From NCBI GenBank assembly GCA_021234155.1, contig JAJEKV010000025.1:14880867-14944866 (forward strand): a DNA stretch of 64,000 nucleotides, read 5' to 3'. A program made the translations under genes and the position numbers. The notes below the pieces were generated by a model. That model was not told where the DNA came from and made no database searches. It worked only from the letters and a program-made list of their open reading frames with translations. Within the stretch, counting starts at the first letter, position 1, and each line of letters opens with the position of its first letter. Shown piece after piece: positions 52,766 through 64,000 of this stretch. The DNA is from Isoetes taiwanensis. Lineage: Eukaryota > Streptophyta > Lycopodiopsida > Isoetales > Isoetaceae.

Positions 52766-55630
52766 GGGTACCTTCGCACTTTCGTAGTTAAGTTAGGATT
52801 AGTTAAGATTTTAAGCTTGAATTTGCCTTCCACCACCACTAGTTAGGTTAGTTTTGCATTAATCTTTTATTTAGCATTAGTTAAGTTTTAAATCTAAAAG
52901 TATTAACTTAGAATTGGATTCACACTAGTTTCCATTAAGTTAGTAAATTAAACCAAAGTTAACCCAAAATTAAAATTACCGAAAATTAAAGTGACCGAAG
53001 GTCACTTTATTTTAACAGAGCGAGTTATTGGCTTTGAAATAGTGAGACCGAATAGCCTTCCGAAGCGAGTCGACCCTCAAAATCTTGGAGCTCAGTCGAG
53101 GTGTCGAAGCGGTGTAGTCACAGTTCTTTAGAGCATGTTAACTTTGTCAAAACTTATTGCTTTAGAAGCTGGTAGAAGCGGCATAATATCAAGCTTAGGG
53201 GATCTCATGCCTCCATGTTTTTCTACGCATTGGTTGCCTTGACATTCTTCCAATATCTCAATCAAGAAAATTTGCTTCTGAAAAACGAAGGTGATTGTCT
53301 TCACGAAGGGAACTTGATTGGATACCCGGCTTTCCTGAGATCGCTATCTATTGGGAGAAATTGAGTAGTTTTGCATATTATTCTTTGGTAGCGAGGGCGT
53401 TTTACCCGCAGTCGAGCGGGGATCGGCTTCTAAGTCTCAAAAGTCTCACCTTTAGAGCCACTTTCATTCTTTCCATGCACGAAGTGCCGAGGCTTGAAGC
53501 CAAATATAGATTTATAAAGGGCTCTTGGCATAGCAGAATTTTGAAACTATGGGGCAATCTGAACTTACTCCGGCTTGAAGTCCTTGAGGATTTGGAAATT
53601 CAGGACACATCTTAAGTCTCAATATCAATCCCATCACCTTTGCTTTTGGAGCTTTAAATTTCGGGATCTTCAAAGGAGATCATTTCCTCGAATTCCACCG
53701 GGAAGGGCGGTGTCATTGCAAATAAAATAGCAACTTCGAGAACATTGTGTGGATAATAATGAGTAGTATAAAAACCAATCTATCATAGGGGCTGTGTGAA
53801 AGCCTGAGAGGTCTAGCGAGAGAGTTCAAGGCGGATGATGATCATAGGGTCTATGAGTTCAAAGAGATGAAGAAAAACAAATTACGCTCAACCCCGCGAA
53901 ACAATGCATTGAATGTTTACTATGCTTTCATGTCCCTTGAAGCATTTGCTTCTTAAATTTGTTGATAATATTTACATTAAGCTTTGGAGTAGACCACGGG
54001 TGTTGGATCAGATCTTTTAGGCGTCAAATTTGCTGAAGCATTTGATCGCTCACGCCTTAAGTGGCAAAAGGTTTGTTTCTCCACATCCTGCATTATGGAA
54101 ACTAAAAAAGAATGTTTAGCATAGGCTCACGGAGAGTTGAAGAAGGCCATCAAAGTGGTAGATGAATTTGCATCTTACGTCATCTGAGAAGGGAAAAATT
54201 GGCGAGGTTAAAGGGCAATAAATTCTGAGGAAAACCATGACTTATTGTCAGTTGTGGCTGGAGGATACCTCGACAGAAGTTCTTGAGAGATAATAATCCT
54301 TGACTTTATTCTTCTTTGGAAGAGATACAAACTCTGTCGGCTTGGCTTGGTTCTTTTGGCACCTATCTTTTAATCCCACCAGAATTGGGAAGGTGATTTA
54401 CAAGAGATAAGCGGTGTAAGCCACATGGATTCAAATCTTGGCCATTCTCAAAGGAGCAGATTTAGCTTTGAAGGTGAAGGAAATGCATTATATGAATCAA
54501 TGAAGTTATATCCTGTTGTTCCAAATGACACCAGGTTGCGCACAAGATGATATTTGGGAAGATGGAACCGTAATTAGGAAGGGTATGAGAGTGATTTATA
54601 GTCCATATTCAATGGGAAGATCTAAGAAAATATAGGAGAGGATTGCTTGGAATATAAGCCTTGAGGAGAGATGGATCGGAGATGGACAATTTGTGCAATG
54701 ATCCTTACAAATATCTATTCCAACAGGTCCAAAATTTGTTTAGGGAAGGAGATGGCCACTATCTACGGATGAAGTATGTTGCAACGTATATATTAAGTTA
54801 TGTCGATGGTAGAAGCGTTAAACCACAATGTCTTGTCACGGAGTTCATAGTATGAAGATGGATTACCGATGAATATCGAGGCATAAAATATCCAAAGGGC
54901 TGATCTCTATGCCTATACATCTGGCGATTGATTACGCATTATTTCTTATACTTTGTTTATATAGTACTCTAGGATAGAAGAGGATTCCAATATAAGTGTA
55001 GAGGCTATATGTGTGATTAGCGTGTAATTTCTTTGTAACAAGCGTGATGCATCTAAGCGAAGCCTATTGCATTTTTTTGAAAATGCCTTTTTTAATACAT
55101 CTATGTCATGAAGCCTACATCACATTGGTGGAAATTTACCAAAAATATACTAAGTTCAAAGTTGTTCACCTAGATATAAATATTACTTGATTGAGAGGGT
55201 ACCTAATTGGTTAGGATATTGTTGGCTAAATGTCAGTTCTTGTTGTCGTAGGCCCACCAGCGGACTACAATATTTATCTTCTATTTTATCAAAATAGAAG
55301 ACCACAAAGAAACGATTTAGCAGGCATGTCACCGACACTTGGCGGATTGAGATTAAGTTAGACTAACTTGTAGAGCATATATCTGAAACATTAGCATTAA
55401 GTTAGCACTAACTAACCAAGACATGTCTTGAACACATTTTATTTTGTCGTTAAGTTAAAAAAATAACCTAAGCATTTCTTACGATAGAAGAGTTTAACTG
55501 GTTTGGTTATCTGCCAAAGTCTTAGCGAGGAAAGTTAACTTGAATCTTGGTCTTGACGTAAAGGTCATTGTATTTAGCGGCCCGTTAAAAAAATTAACTA
55601 ATCCTAACTTAATGGTGGATTGAAGGTACC
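52766..55630. mobile_element. TIR-bounded element carrying a P450 gene (MULE-like candidate)
   Basis: The left end GGGTACCTTCGC...AGTTAAGTTAGGATTAGTTAA (52766-52806) is the inverted counterpart of the right end TTAACTAATCCTAACTTAA...GAAGGTACC (about 55593-55630). Flanks TTATTATTA and TTATCATTA match 8 of 9, as for the 9-bp target sites of Mutator-like elements. Both subterminal zones are full of TTAAGTTAG/CTAACTTAA words. No transposase is recognised; the interior is a decayed host P450. AT-rich flanks could match by chance. Confidence 0.65.
53210..54855 (+). pseudogene. Cytochrome P450, CYP86 clan, decayed nearly full length
   Basis: The pieces run in family order across shifting frames: a hydrophobic start and FPEIAIYWEKL near 53320; the GIFKGDHF zone near 53670; SFGVD.GC and KFAEAFDRSRLKWQ near 53980-54065; the I-helix GRDTNSVGLAWFFWHLSFNP near 54327-54387; K-helix ESMKLYPVVPNDTR near 54490 (ExxR has become ExxK); DDIWEDGTVIRKGMRVIYSP with YSMGRSKKI; a PERW equivalent; and the heme region with ICLGKEMA near 54737-54757. 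Intact relatives omega-hydroxylate fatty acids for cutin, suberin or sporopollenin. Many stops. Heme cysteine present but frameshifted from its upstream FxxG. Confidence 0.85.
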
Positions 55631-55639
55631 TTATCATTA

Positions 55640-58521
55640 CATTTATATATATTTAGACTTATGGCGAAACTTTTTAGAATTAAGGAGTACTAAAACTTTC
55701 ACTTTGCTATTTTTTTCTAATTAAAACTAAAATATAAATTCTATAACTTTAGATATATTTACAATTACAAATAATAATCAACAATCCCGAGGACCATACA
55801 ATAATATTAAAAGCTTTTAGCGACTCACAACATAGCTTATAGAATCCATAGTCGAACTACATTTCTATTTTAATGGCGTCTTCTAGATATGATGCTCAAA
55901 TTGCACTTGTCTCTAACCCTTAAGGGAGAAGATATTATGCAACCAACTTGCTTGGAGCATCTAGGGGATCATTAGCCCATCTTATAATTCCTTTTTAGAT
56001 ACATATATATGAAGGTATATGTATTAGAAATTCATAGTCGAGAAAATCTACTAACACTAATGATCTTTGGTGAAGTAGGGATGTGTAAAATCTATAATAA
56101 AATTCATTTTATTTGGCTGTAATGATTTAATATATAATTATTGTAATACAAAGAAGGCTAATCCTTCTTTCTTTAAGGAGAAGGGGAAATGGTTGGCTAA
56201 TCTTAAAAAATAATGAATTACTTGTTTTTAACTATGACCATTTTATTTTTTTTTTTTTCAAAATCCCCCTTCATAAAATTGACACTTAAAAATCATCTTG
56301 ACCCCCTAAAAAATTGCCATTTGGCTATTAATAGCCACTGTCTCTGCAGCTGGAGGTATGCATCTAGGATCTATCAAATCACAGTTTATTCATCCCTTTT
56401 AATCATGGCTCCATTAGTTTTACTTATTTTATGTAAGGTCACAAACGCTACTTGACATCGAGGATATGACATAATAACAAGCTGACATAGCAAAGCAAAG
56501 GTTCTTTGATTCGATGATTTTCTTGCCAATAGAAAACAAGAAGTTTTTGCTTGTAGAATGTCTATTTATTTGTAGAATGTAGACAAAGGGCATGCAACAT
56601 TTCTTACTTGATTCATTTTGTACTATGAATAAAATGCAAATACTATCATTTCATAATTTCTCTTATTGATGGGAGGCTAATATGTACTTGCGATCATATA
56701 CACTTGGCTCAATTTTTTTCTTTTCGCCGCTTTTAACTATGGTCCCCGGAAGCATGATTACTTAAATTAGTCGTCTTTTCTTTTTCAGCACACCACGGTG
56801 GAAAGGGTTCAAATTATCTTGAAGTAGAAGTGGATATCACGATGTGTGCGAAGTTGACTTCTTGTCTCCCAAATTGTTATTGTCATGTGCAGTGTGGAGA
56901 AGATGAATTAGTTATGGAACATGAAGACATATTGGGTGTCCTATATTTTAACATCGACTTAGCAAATATCTTACATGTTCTAATATAATACCACCTAATT
57001 ATCTTCACTCTACCCGCAAAATTAAAGGTCCTTTAAGCATGTATTAAAACCAATGCGACAATTGATGTTTCTCATCTGGTCTAATGCCACTAATTGATGT
57101 GGTCGCCGGGTCCCCCTAATGCCATTGAATGTTTGTTCCATGAATCATCTAATAAATCATTGTCTGATCCTTTTTATTACTTTCAATATCACCGGACTTA
57201 ACAACCTTGCCCTATCAATCTTCATGAACAACTCCAATCCTTCCATGATTCAGTCAATATGCAACTGTTAATACAACATAATTTTCATCTTATCTATAAA
57301 TTTGAGATGGCTTATACATCAACTCTCACATTCATCAGCATTTATCATTTGGGGTGTATTATTGTTTAGGGTGTCTCACAATTTTTGTGACCATTAAGAT
57401 GTTGTATCATAGAATATTCCATGGCACTCCTAAATCAAGATGGGGTCAAACAGCCCAAGTTGACCGATTTGCAAGGAGAAGCATTTAAAAGCATAAATCT
57501 AATGGTTATCATTCTCACATCAAGCATTACAACATAGTAAGTCTTTGAACTTCTCCGCGACAAACCATTCTTTGCTTCTATTTCTTGAGGAGGAATTGAA
57601 CCTTAAAAGCCGAGAACAAAAAGAATTATATGGACAATAGGCCCTAAACAAACACATAGAAATAGAAGAACGGTCATTGCCGAACGCAAATCCCACCCTT
57701 CTCCCTTTGCTTTCGTGACAAATGCTTGAATTTAACAAGGTTAGGCCCTAACAAGATTTACTATTACGTGAAAACCTCATTTCTTACTCAAACAACTGAG
57801 AGCAGTATGTAGACTTCTCAAGGGGTACAAAACCAACAAAGAGATTTGGGAACTATTAAAGACCCACTATCCATGTCTCAATAAAGGCTCCAATCGTTTA
57901 TGGTTCAATGGAGGTTAATTAATGGATCCTTGACTAACGTTTAGATGTCCACATAGTGCATGTATAGATGTAGATGCATGTATAGGTGTTTTTATTCAAG
58001 GCTTCTCATGTTTTCTTTGGCCTTTATTGACCATAATTGATGTAGATCATGGGGCACTATACACCCTTTGTACATTGGGGCAGAAATCCTAAGCCAAGTT
58101 GGTGATTATGGAAGCTTACAGTTCTATTAAAATATAAAATAGTATACGACATACTTAAATAGGAAAACTAAATGCATTATTAGATAAATGATCCTCGAGT
58201 TCTTTGGATTATGTTCTTCATGATGGGAATCTGATGAGGCTTATGAACATATGCTCTATAGTTTTTAGATTACCAAAATATTTTCTATTTGTGTGTAAGC
58301 CCGAAATTGTTTTGTTTAATATTTGGTTAAAAGTGATTTAATGCGACATAACTAGCAATTGTTAAACCCAAGAACTAAACATGCTTTTACGAGTTTGTTC
58401 ATACTTTAGCGGTAGTATTTATTCTTTCTATAACATTCTATTGCATCCATAACATATATAGTCATAATCTTGATCCACTTGCCCAACAATGCGACATCGG
58501 CCAAACACCATTCTAGTTTTT
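55640..58521. other. 2.9 kb without a recognised gene
   Basis: AT-rich with a second copy of the 52250 repeat at about 56600-56780. Phrases near 57830-57900 (KEIWELLKTHYP) faintly resemble Copia gag but are too short to call. A minus frame at 57520-57738 has no motif. Confidence 0.4.
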
Positions 58522-58592
58522 GTTTTAAACGGTAACCACCTTGGTGGTGCTATCGTAGACTACCAATCAACCACAAATCAACCGTTTAAAAC
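58522..58592. repeat. Inverted repeat with 12-bp perfect arms
   Basis: GTTTTAAACGGT (58522-58533) and ACCGTTTAAAAC (58581-58592) enclose a 47-base interior that itself contains ACCACCTTGGTGGT. It could be a short fold-back element or an RNA hairpin. Confidence 0.8.
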
Positions 58593-58702
58593 ATAACTTC
58601 ATCAAACAATAGTTCATTTCAAACACTAGTAGTTCATTCAAACACTGGATTGAAGAAGTAGCTCCTTTAGGTACTGGATTACGACATTGGCTCAGCAGAG
58701 CA

Positions 58703-58985
58703 GTAGTTTTGGAAATTTCCCGCGACAAAGTAAATAATTTTTGTTACCAATTCAAATTAAATCTGAATGGGGTGAAAGAAAGGAGAACATTTTATCCTTC
58801 CTCCGTTCGATTTCTAAAAGCATTCACTTGTGGGAACTTTCTGCTATATCTTTTGGATAAGGTAATACTAGGAGTTATAGCTATCTTTTGCACTTCAAAC
58901 TCAAGGTGAAGACATAATGATATCTACTTTAAAGCCATGAAATTAAAGACCTTCAATGGTTTTATTACGCTTTCGAAACATGGAG
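58703..58985 (-). pseudogene. Epimerase/PNPO intron fragment, copy E
   Basis: Corresponds to 4763-5045 of copy A, the intron between E3 and E4 (gacaaagtaaataattttt ... ctttaaagccatgaaattaaa). It stops at the E3 boundary. Contains no exon. Confidence 0.8.
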
Positions 58986-59380
58986 CGTTGCCCTTAGTTG
59001 AGAGCTTAGAGTGAGGAACGTTGCCCTTAGTTGAGGCTTGACCACATACAGAGGCAGTAGTTTTATCTGGAAGAAACTATTGGGCTGCCTCAAATTTTTG
59101 ATTTCTTGATGCTTGCTTCAATTCTTCCTTATTTTACGCCATAGCTCGGGTAGCTATCAGAACACACTTTCGGACCAAAAAGAGTTTTAAAAGGAGAATT
59201 CCAACCCTCCCTCCCATGAATTTTGCTATAATTCCCTTTCGAGGAGCTCTAAAATAATAAGATAGAATAGAATGAGTGGAGTGAATTGAATTGAATTGAT
59301 TTGGTTTTATCGTCCGCGCATAGACTAGGTGGTCTATAGGACCCAAACAAAATAATAAAAGCAAGCGTGTGCACTGAGAT

Positions 59381-60500
59381 TAAAAAACCCTCATCTGGAG
59401 GTTTTAGAAACAGGAGTAGCAAGGGATCTTGAGGAACTATATACAATGATATGACAACGACACATTCTTTGGTGTGTCTCAATACATCGTCAGATGGTTC
59501 GGCTGAGAATGCAGCATCCATGATGTCGAATAAAGATCTAAGGCCTTGACATTGTATCCAACGGTACATGCTTTGTGGTTTGGCCGAGGATCAAGTCATC
59601 ATATCTAACCGAATATGAGATATTCCGAACAATGCTTGCCGAGTGTAGCTTTCATCTTCAATGTCACCTTGTTGCCAAGCGGAGGGCACAATCTATCCTT
59701 ACATTGCCTCAGAGCCCCATCTGCCTATCTCAGTGCATGAAGTGATGTGCACGATGCGAATGGAAGCTATCAATCTAGCTTTTAAGGAGTTGTAAATATA
59801 TATTTGAAGAGCACATATGAAATATTTATTTGAAGAGAAGGAGAAGAGGATGAGGAGGGGAGGCGCCACACCAATATAGCTCCCACAAGCTCGAACATGA
59901 GGCTCAAAAATAGTGGGAATTGTAGGAAGAGGGAAGGGAATATAGTTCTATAGGCCATGCCCTTCACCTTAAATGTATGCCCCCATGGGGACTCGAACAT
60001 GAGGTGGTAAATGATAAGAGAAAGTTGTAAGTGTTTATTTGAGGAGAAGAGGAGAAGAAAAAATTTGGCTCAGCTATTTCATGTCGTTTTCACATCGGTA
60101 TAAGTTCCAGATAGATTAAATTGTGAGAGGTGTAGACATAATTTGGCCCCGGGAGGAGGGAAGAGGAGGAGGTGAGGAGGGAGAAAAAGCAAAGGTCTTG
60201 AGGGCATGCGGTTATATGACATTGGTCAGATTTTCTCCCAGCAAGGTGGGGACCGAGAGTGTCCCCAATTGTCACCGTCATCTATATTTGCTAGGTTAAA
60301 AACCCTCATCTGGAGGGGTTTTGAGGAAAACAGCGATGTGAGGGATCTTTGAGAGGGCTACAATGATATATGACAATGACACATTGCTTGGTATTGTCTC
60401 AATGCATCGTTCGAGGATTATAGGCGAGTCTGAAAGACATCCATGATGTCAGATAAAGATCCTGAAACCGACATTGCAATTATCAATTTCTTGGATTCCG
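59381..60500. repeat. Direct repeat (aaaaaccctcatctggagg unit) with unit U copy between
   Basis: The unit at 59381-59600 recurs at 60296-60500: aaaaaccctcatctggagg, gggatctt, caatgatat, atccatgatgtc, gacattg. Between them, 59820-60290 is a diverged copy of purine-rich unit U (catgaggtggtaaatgataag, aaggtggggaccgagagtgtcccc). The minus frame at 59249-59569 falls in the first repeat and is not conserved in the second. Confidence 0.75.
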
Positions 60501-61199
60501 CCGGGGATCAAGTCATCGCAGGAGGATAAGGAGACGCCACAAAAAGCGGGTTTTCGTCGAGGTGTAGAAGAGGGATAGGTCATCAAGGACCGAACAGGTG
60601 AAGTAAATATTAAGGCATTATTGAAGAAGTCAGGTCGGGCTCGAATAAATTGTTTTTTATAAGTCCACACGGAGACCAATGCGGCCTGGGACCCAATACA
60701 AAAGCGTGATCCACATTCTTGCTGGTTAAAAAACCTTAGCCGAAGGGTTTCGAGAAGCAAGTGGCGACAATAAAGGCTAACGACAACGATCAAATGGTTG
60801 GCTGAGGGGTATGCTCGAACCCTCAAGTCGGTACTTCTGAATGTATGATGGAATTAGGCATATACCCAGTAGTTACCCGATTATCGTAATGGCATGACTC
60901 ATCGAGGTCTAATCAGGCATAGTGTCCAGAATCGATCATATGCGAGGCTGACTGCAGAAGTCGATACTCATCCTCAAACGACTCTTATCGGCGGTAGCGA
61001 CAAACCCTATCCTGCGGTGGCTCCCAATCCATCGACATGTCTCAATTAGGAGATAATTGCGACACCTAATCTTGAATGGAAGCCCGATATGCTGCCTTTT
61101 CATGGGAAGATGTGAAAGGCGATAGGTATGGCTGGTAATTCCAGCTCTAATGTGGGATTATGTGATGCTGTAATGTCTTTGTTGAAGGCTCTCGGGGCC
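60501..61199. other. No gene recognised
   Basis: A third, weaker trace of the 59381 unit is at about 60725 (aaaaaaccttagccgaaggg). The minus 125-codon frame 60449-60826 overlaps it and has no motif. Confidence 0.4.
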
Positions 61200-62040
61200 T
61201 AAAATCTAAACTTCTTTGGAGAGAAGAGGGAGAAAGAGGGAAGAGGGGAAGGGGAAGAGGGAAGGGGAAGGAAGGAGAAGGAGAAGTTGGCCCTCGGTAT
61301 TTCATGTGGTTTTTCATGGGTATAAGTTCTCAAATAGATTAAGCGGCGGAGGGGTGGCGTGAGTTATTCCGGGGAGGAGGAGGAGGAATTCAAAGAGGAG
61401 AAAAACAAGGTCTTTGAGAACATCACGGTTATATGACAGTAGTCCATTTTCTCCCAACAAGGTGGGGATTCAGTATACCTCTAGATGGGTTATTGATCAT
61501 ATCCCCTTACGACTACCCTAGAAGAGGAGGATAGGAGACACCTTACATTATATGTCCCCCGCGAGGTCTTAGACATGAGGTCCACCACAATTGAGTTACA
61601 CGTTGGCGAAATAATGCATAAAGAGACAAAGTACACAAAAAATGCTTTGACATAACCACCTTGTCGATGGAAATGAGAAAAAATAAAACAAAAAGCGACA
61701 TAGTCTTTGATCCACATCCACGAATATCTCTATACCCGCGGAGTAATACCACCTCCTCCTTCGAGGAGAATGCAACAAGGAAAGAAAGAGACATTAAAAG
61801 AGAAAGAGAACAAAGAAGAGGAAGCCATACCACATTGGCGGTGTCAGATTGGACATATGATAACAGAACACACCACATCAACATTGTTTTGATGGGTGGA
61901 AAACCTTATATTGAATGCGGAGCAGGATATCTTGAATTGTTAAGATGAAACATAAGCTTGCACGCATACATATTGGGAAAAAGTCCAGAAAGTTCATGAG
62001 CTCATAATATATAAAGATACAATTGTTGAAATCACAACTA
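61200..62040. repeat. Duplicon unit U, copy near 61 kb
   Basis: Purine-rich block (gaagaggggaaggggaagaggg), then catgtggtttttcatgggtataagttctca, aaggtggggattcag, ccttacattatatgtccccc and the segment to 62040, matching 15340-16180 in order. Confidence 0.85.
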
Positions 62041-62834
62041 TCTGCTTGCTTTGTATAATAGCAAAGGTGCAAGAGACTTGTGATGGGGTTCAACCAAATG
62101 CGAGAACCCATTCACGGCCGAGATAAGTTTATTTATTTGACGCAATGGAAGCTGACCTGAGGGATTTAACCTAAAGCAGCTTGAGTTGAGAGATAATTTT
62201 TTTCCCATGTTTGCTATAGCCATAATCACAAAGCGAAGAAAGGTTTACGGCAAGCTCAATGATAGAAAGCAAGTTTTTTTGACCCGAGTAGCTAAACCAA
62301 ATTGTAATTCACGCTCTTTATATGGCTATAAACCAACTTTTGCCTGAAAATGGTTTCATCATTCCATATGGATTTAAAGGCCTTATAAACATTAAGCGGG
62401 TTATCATGATAAACAATTCATAGCTTCGTTTATCATAGTGCAATATGGATTATGCTTCATTATTGACTTAAAATCAACGGCTGGGATATATAATCTCTAC
62501 GGACCTATTGCTAAAGGTCATTTTGACATTATTGCCCTTTTGCCCACATTGCGCAAAGACAAGGTCATGACATCGAGACAAGGTCATGCATCGATTTAGG
62601 TGTTGATCACAGTTGCTTATATTTTCTAGCAGTTTAAAATTGCTTGATAATTTTTTGCATGCCAATTTATACATGTTCTATTATTCTATTCTATTATCTG
62701 AGATTCTGATAGCAGACTCCGAAAGATATGGCACAAGCTCAAAAAGGAAGTTATGCTAGATACCAAGCTTATCCCACTTCCCTCGGAATATACCAATGTA
62801 AGCGATTGAAAAATATGACACTATTTTTTAGAAG
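62041..62834. repeat. Duplicon unit X and 3' flank of the epimerase/PNPO gene
   Basis: Unit X (62041-62530, including ttatcatgataaac at 62401) is followed by the 3' flank (gtttaaaattgcttgataatttt...), as at 11839-12600. There is no LINE here, so this shows the pre-insertion state of 2440-2460. Confidence 0.85.
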
Positions 62835-63610
62835 TACGTATTCCATCTCAACAAGCATGCTTTCAATTAGCTGGGTAACCATTCCATTTCCATGAAAAGT
62901 CCCATTGGTTTGATCTTTTGAACATCAGCCTACAAATGAAATGGAATCATTTAGTGATGAGTATAGTTCCAAGTGCTAAAACTCAAAGGAAAAGCATATT
63001 TGCCACTAAAACACACATCATCGCATTAGCGACTCTAATCTAAACCTACCCAATATTACGGCTTTGGAATTACCGCGATCCACCGCAATAGAAATGAAGC
63101 CTCGGCATGCCTGGAATGAGCAGGTAACAAAACATGTATGATGATTGGTCGAGAATGCAAAACCATTGGCATATTTTGACATAGAGATCGCATAAGTCCC
63201 CGATCGAACATCACGGTCAGCTAATTCTGAGAACTCGCACAATATCAGTGGATATATCGATTTTCACTAGTTGCAATTCCTGAGAAATTTGTTCCTCATT
63301 TTGCACTTCTATTAGAGATTATTGGCCAAAACCGCCATAACCGTCATAAATAAAACACCGGCTACAAAAGATAAAAACAACATCATAATGAGTGAAGTTC
63401 ATATCGTAAAGCTCAGTGACGTCATAAAAAAGCACCGGTACACGTAGTGACTAAAGCTCAATTTGACTTTCTATCAGGCTGACTTTGAATATTGAATAGA
63501 CTCCTCGAGAAACCTTTGCCCACAGACCAGCTAATGCGCACACCGCAAAATAAATAAACCGCCAATTCAAAGGTACATCACCCGGAGACTTGAAACTACA
63601 AGTGAAGTTT
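62835..63610 (-). pseudogene. Epimerase/PNPO gene, copy F (PNPO C-terminal exons)
   Basis: E13-like block (about 62835-62935), E12 (about 63020-63078), E11 (about 63175-63240) and E10 (about 63440-63545), collinear with 2640-3430 of copy A. It ends at gtgaagt (63608), where unit U begins. Many differences from copy A are clustered at CTG/CAG sites that read as CG or ACG here (for example ttctggct in A, ttacggct in F). Splice sites are largely lost as written. Confidence 0.82.
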
Positions 63611-63617
63611 TTGGCCC

Positions 63618-64000
63618 CTTAGGGGCCTTAGGAACCAATTTATTTGAGGAGGAGGAAGAGGAGGAGGAATTCAAAGAGGAGAAAAACAAGGTCGCGGGGG
63701 CATCTTGGTTATATGACATTGGTCCCATTTTCTCCAACAGGTGGATTGAGGTGTCCCAATTGTCCTGCGTCGGAGTTGTGATCATGTCCCTGCGAATACC
63801 CTAGAAGAGGAGGATAGGTACCTTACATTATATGTCCCGAGACTGCTTGAACATGGTCCACAATTGAGTTACGTTGTAAAATAATGCATAAGCGAATAGA
63901 GAATGCATAAAAAGCCACTTTGGCCATAACCACCTTGCTCGATGGAAATGAGAAAAAAATAAAAAACAAAAAGCGACATGATATTTGATCCACATCCATA
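63618..64000. repeat. Duplicon unit U, copy at right edge
   Basis: gaggaggaggaagaggaggagg, atatgacattggtcccattttctcc, ccttacattatatgtccc and the remainder match 61375-61715 and 15460-15800. Runs off the window. Confidence 0.85.

Noticed and set aside
57820-57910. Possible Copia gag phrase (KEIWELLKTHYP)
   Set aside because: Only about a dozen residues, with stops around and no other Copia feature nearby.
1-64000. CRISPR arrays, tRNA, rRNA, bacterial operons, viral insertions
   Set aside because: No regularly spaced short repeats, no cloverleaf-like sequence with internal promoter boxes, no rRNA blocks, and no virus-like replication or coat genes seen; all reverse transcriptase or integrase sequence is explained by LINE and Ty3/gypsy elements.

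Overview
The window is a repeat-dense nuclear segment of a land plant. Evidence for a plant: a decayed gene fusing an NAD(P)HX-epimerase (YjeF_N) domain to pyridoxamine-5'-phosphate oxidase (the architecture of plant PPOX1), plus fragments of a TOPLESS-type WD40 corepressor, a plastid-type FAD synthetase and a CYP86-clan P450, and Ty3/gypsy elements using an initiator-Met-like primer site. The LINEs, with a C-terminal CxxC...H finger and short tandem-repeat tails, and the extreme gene decay make me favour a seed-free vascular plant (fern or lycophyte). That is inference with low confidence. No bacterial, organellar, CRISPR, rRNA or tRNA features were seen.

Layout. 1-2451: LINE remnant entering from the left edge, with the catalytic YxDD block of its reverse transcriptase deleted. 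2600-5606 (minus): the most complete epimerase/PNPO pseudogene (copy A), head-to-head with an intronless protein kinase at 5914-6885 (plus), the only convincingly intact host gene. 7551-7789: a small TIR element inserted after the segment duplicated. 8607-10740: 5'-truncated Ty3/gypsy element (integrase, polypurine tract, presumed 3' LTR). 11.8-24.3 kb: rearranged partial copies of the epimerase/PNPO gene and its introns, carrying a 5'-truncated LINE (14.1-14.8 kb) and a 1066-bp hAT-like element with an exact 8-bp target duplication (16287-17352). 23.6-26.3 kb: second copy of the kinase plus epimerase 5' end, nearly identical to 5.0-7.9 kb, but with the kinase glycine loop and DFG segment out of frame. 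26.3-28.0 kb: two 675-bp direct repeats. 28344-40042: complete-ended Ty3/gypsy element (LTRs about 1.65 and 1.62 kb, 5-bp target duplication TCCAC) with a wrecked interior. 41.0-46.1 kb: fragments of FYVE-finger, TOPLESS-like and FAD-synthetase genes on both strands. 47.6-49.7 kb: degenerate repeats. 52766-55630: TIR-bounded segment containing a nearly full-length decayed P450. 58.7-64.0 kb: more divergent copies of the epimerase/PNPO duplicon.

The host-gene story is a repeatedly duplicated cassette. Its order in plus-strand coordinates is purine-rich unit U, unit X, 3' flank, epimerase/PNPO gene (minus), short shared 5' region, kinase (plus). At least six partial copies are present. Several copy differences are single-base changes at CAG/CTG/CG sites or homopolymers, so part of the apparent decay may be long-read consensus error; this matters most for the second kinase.
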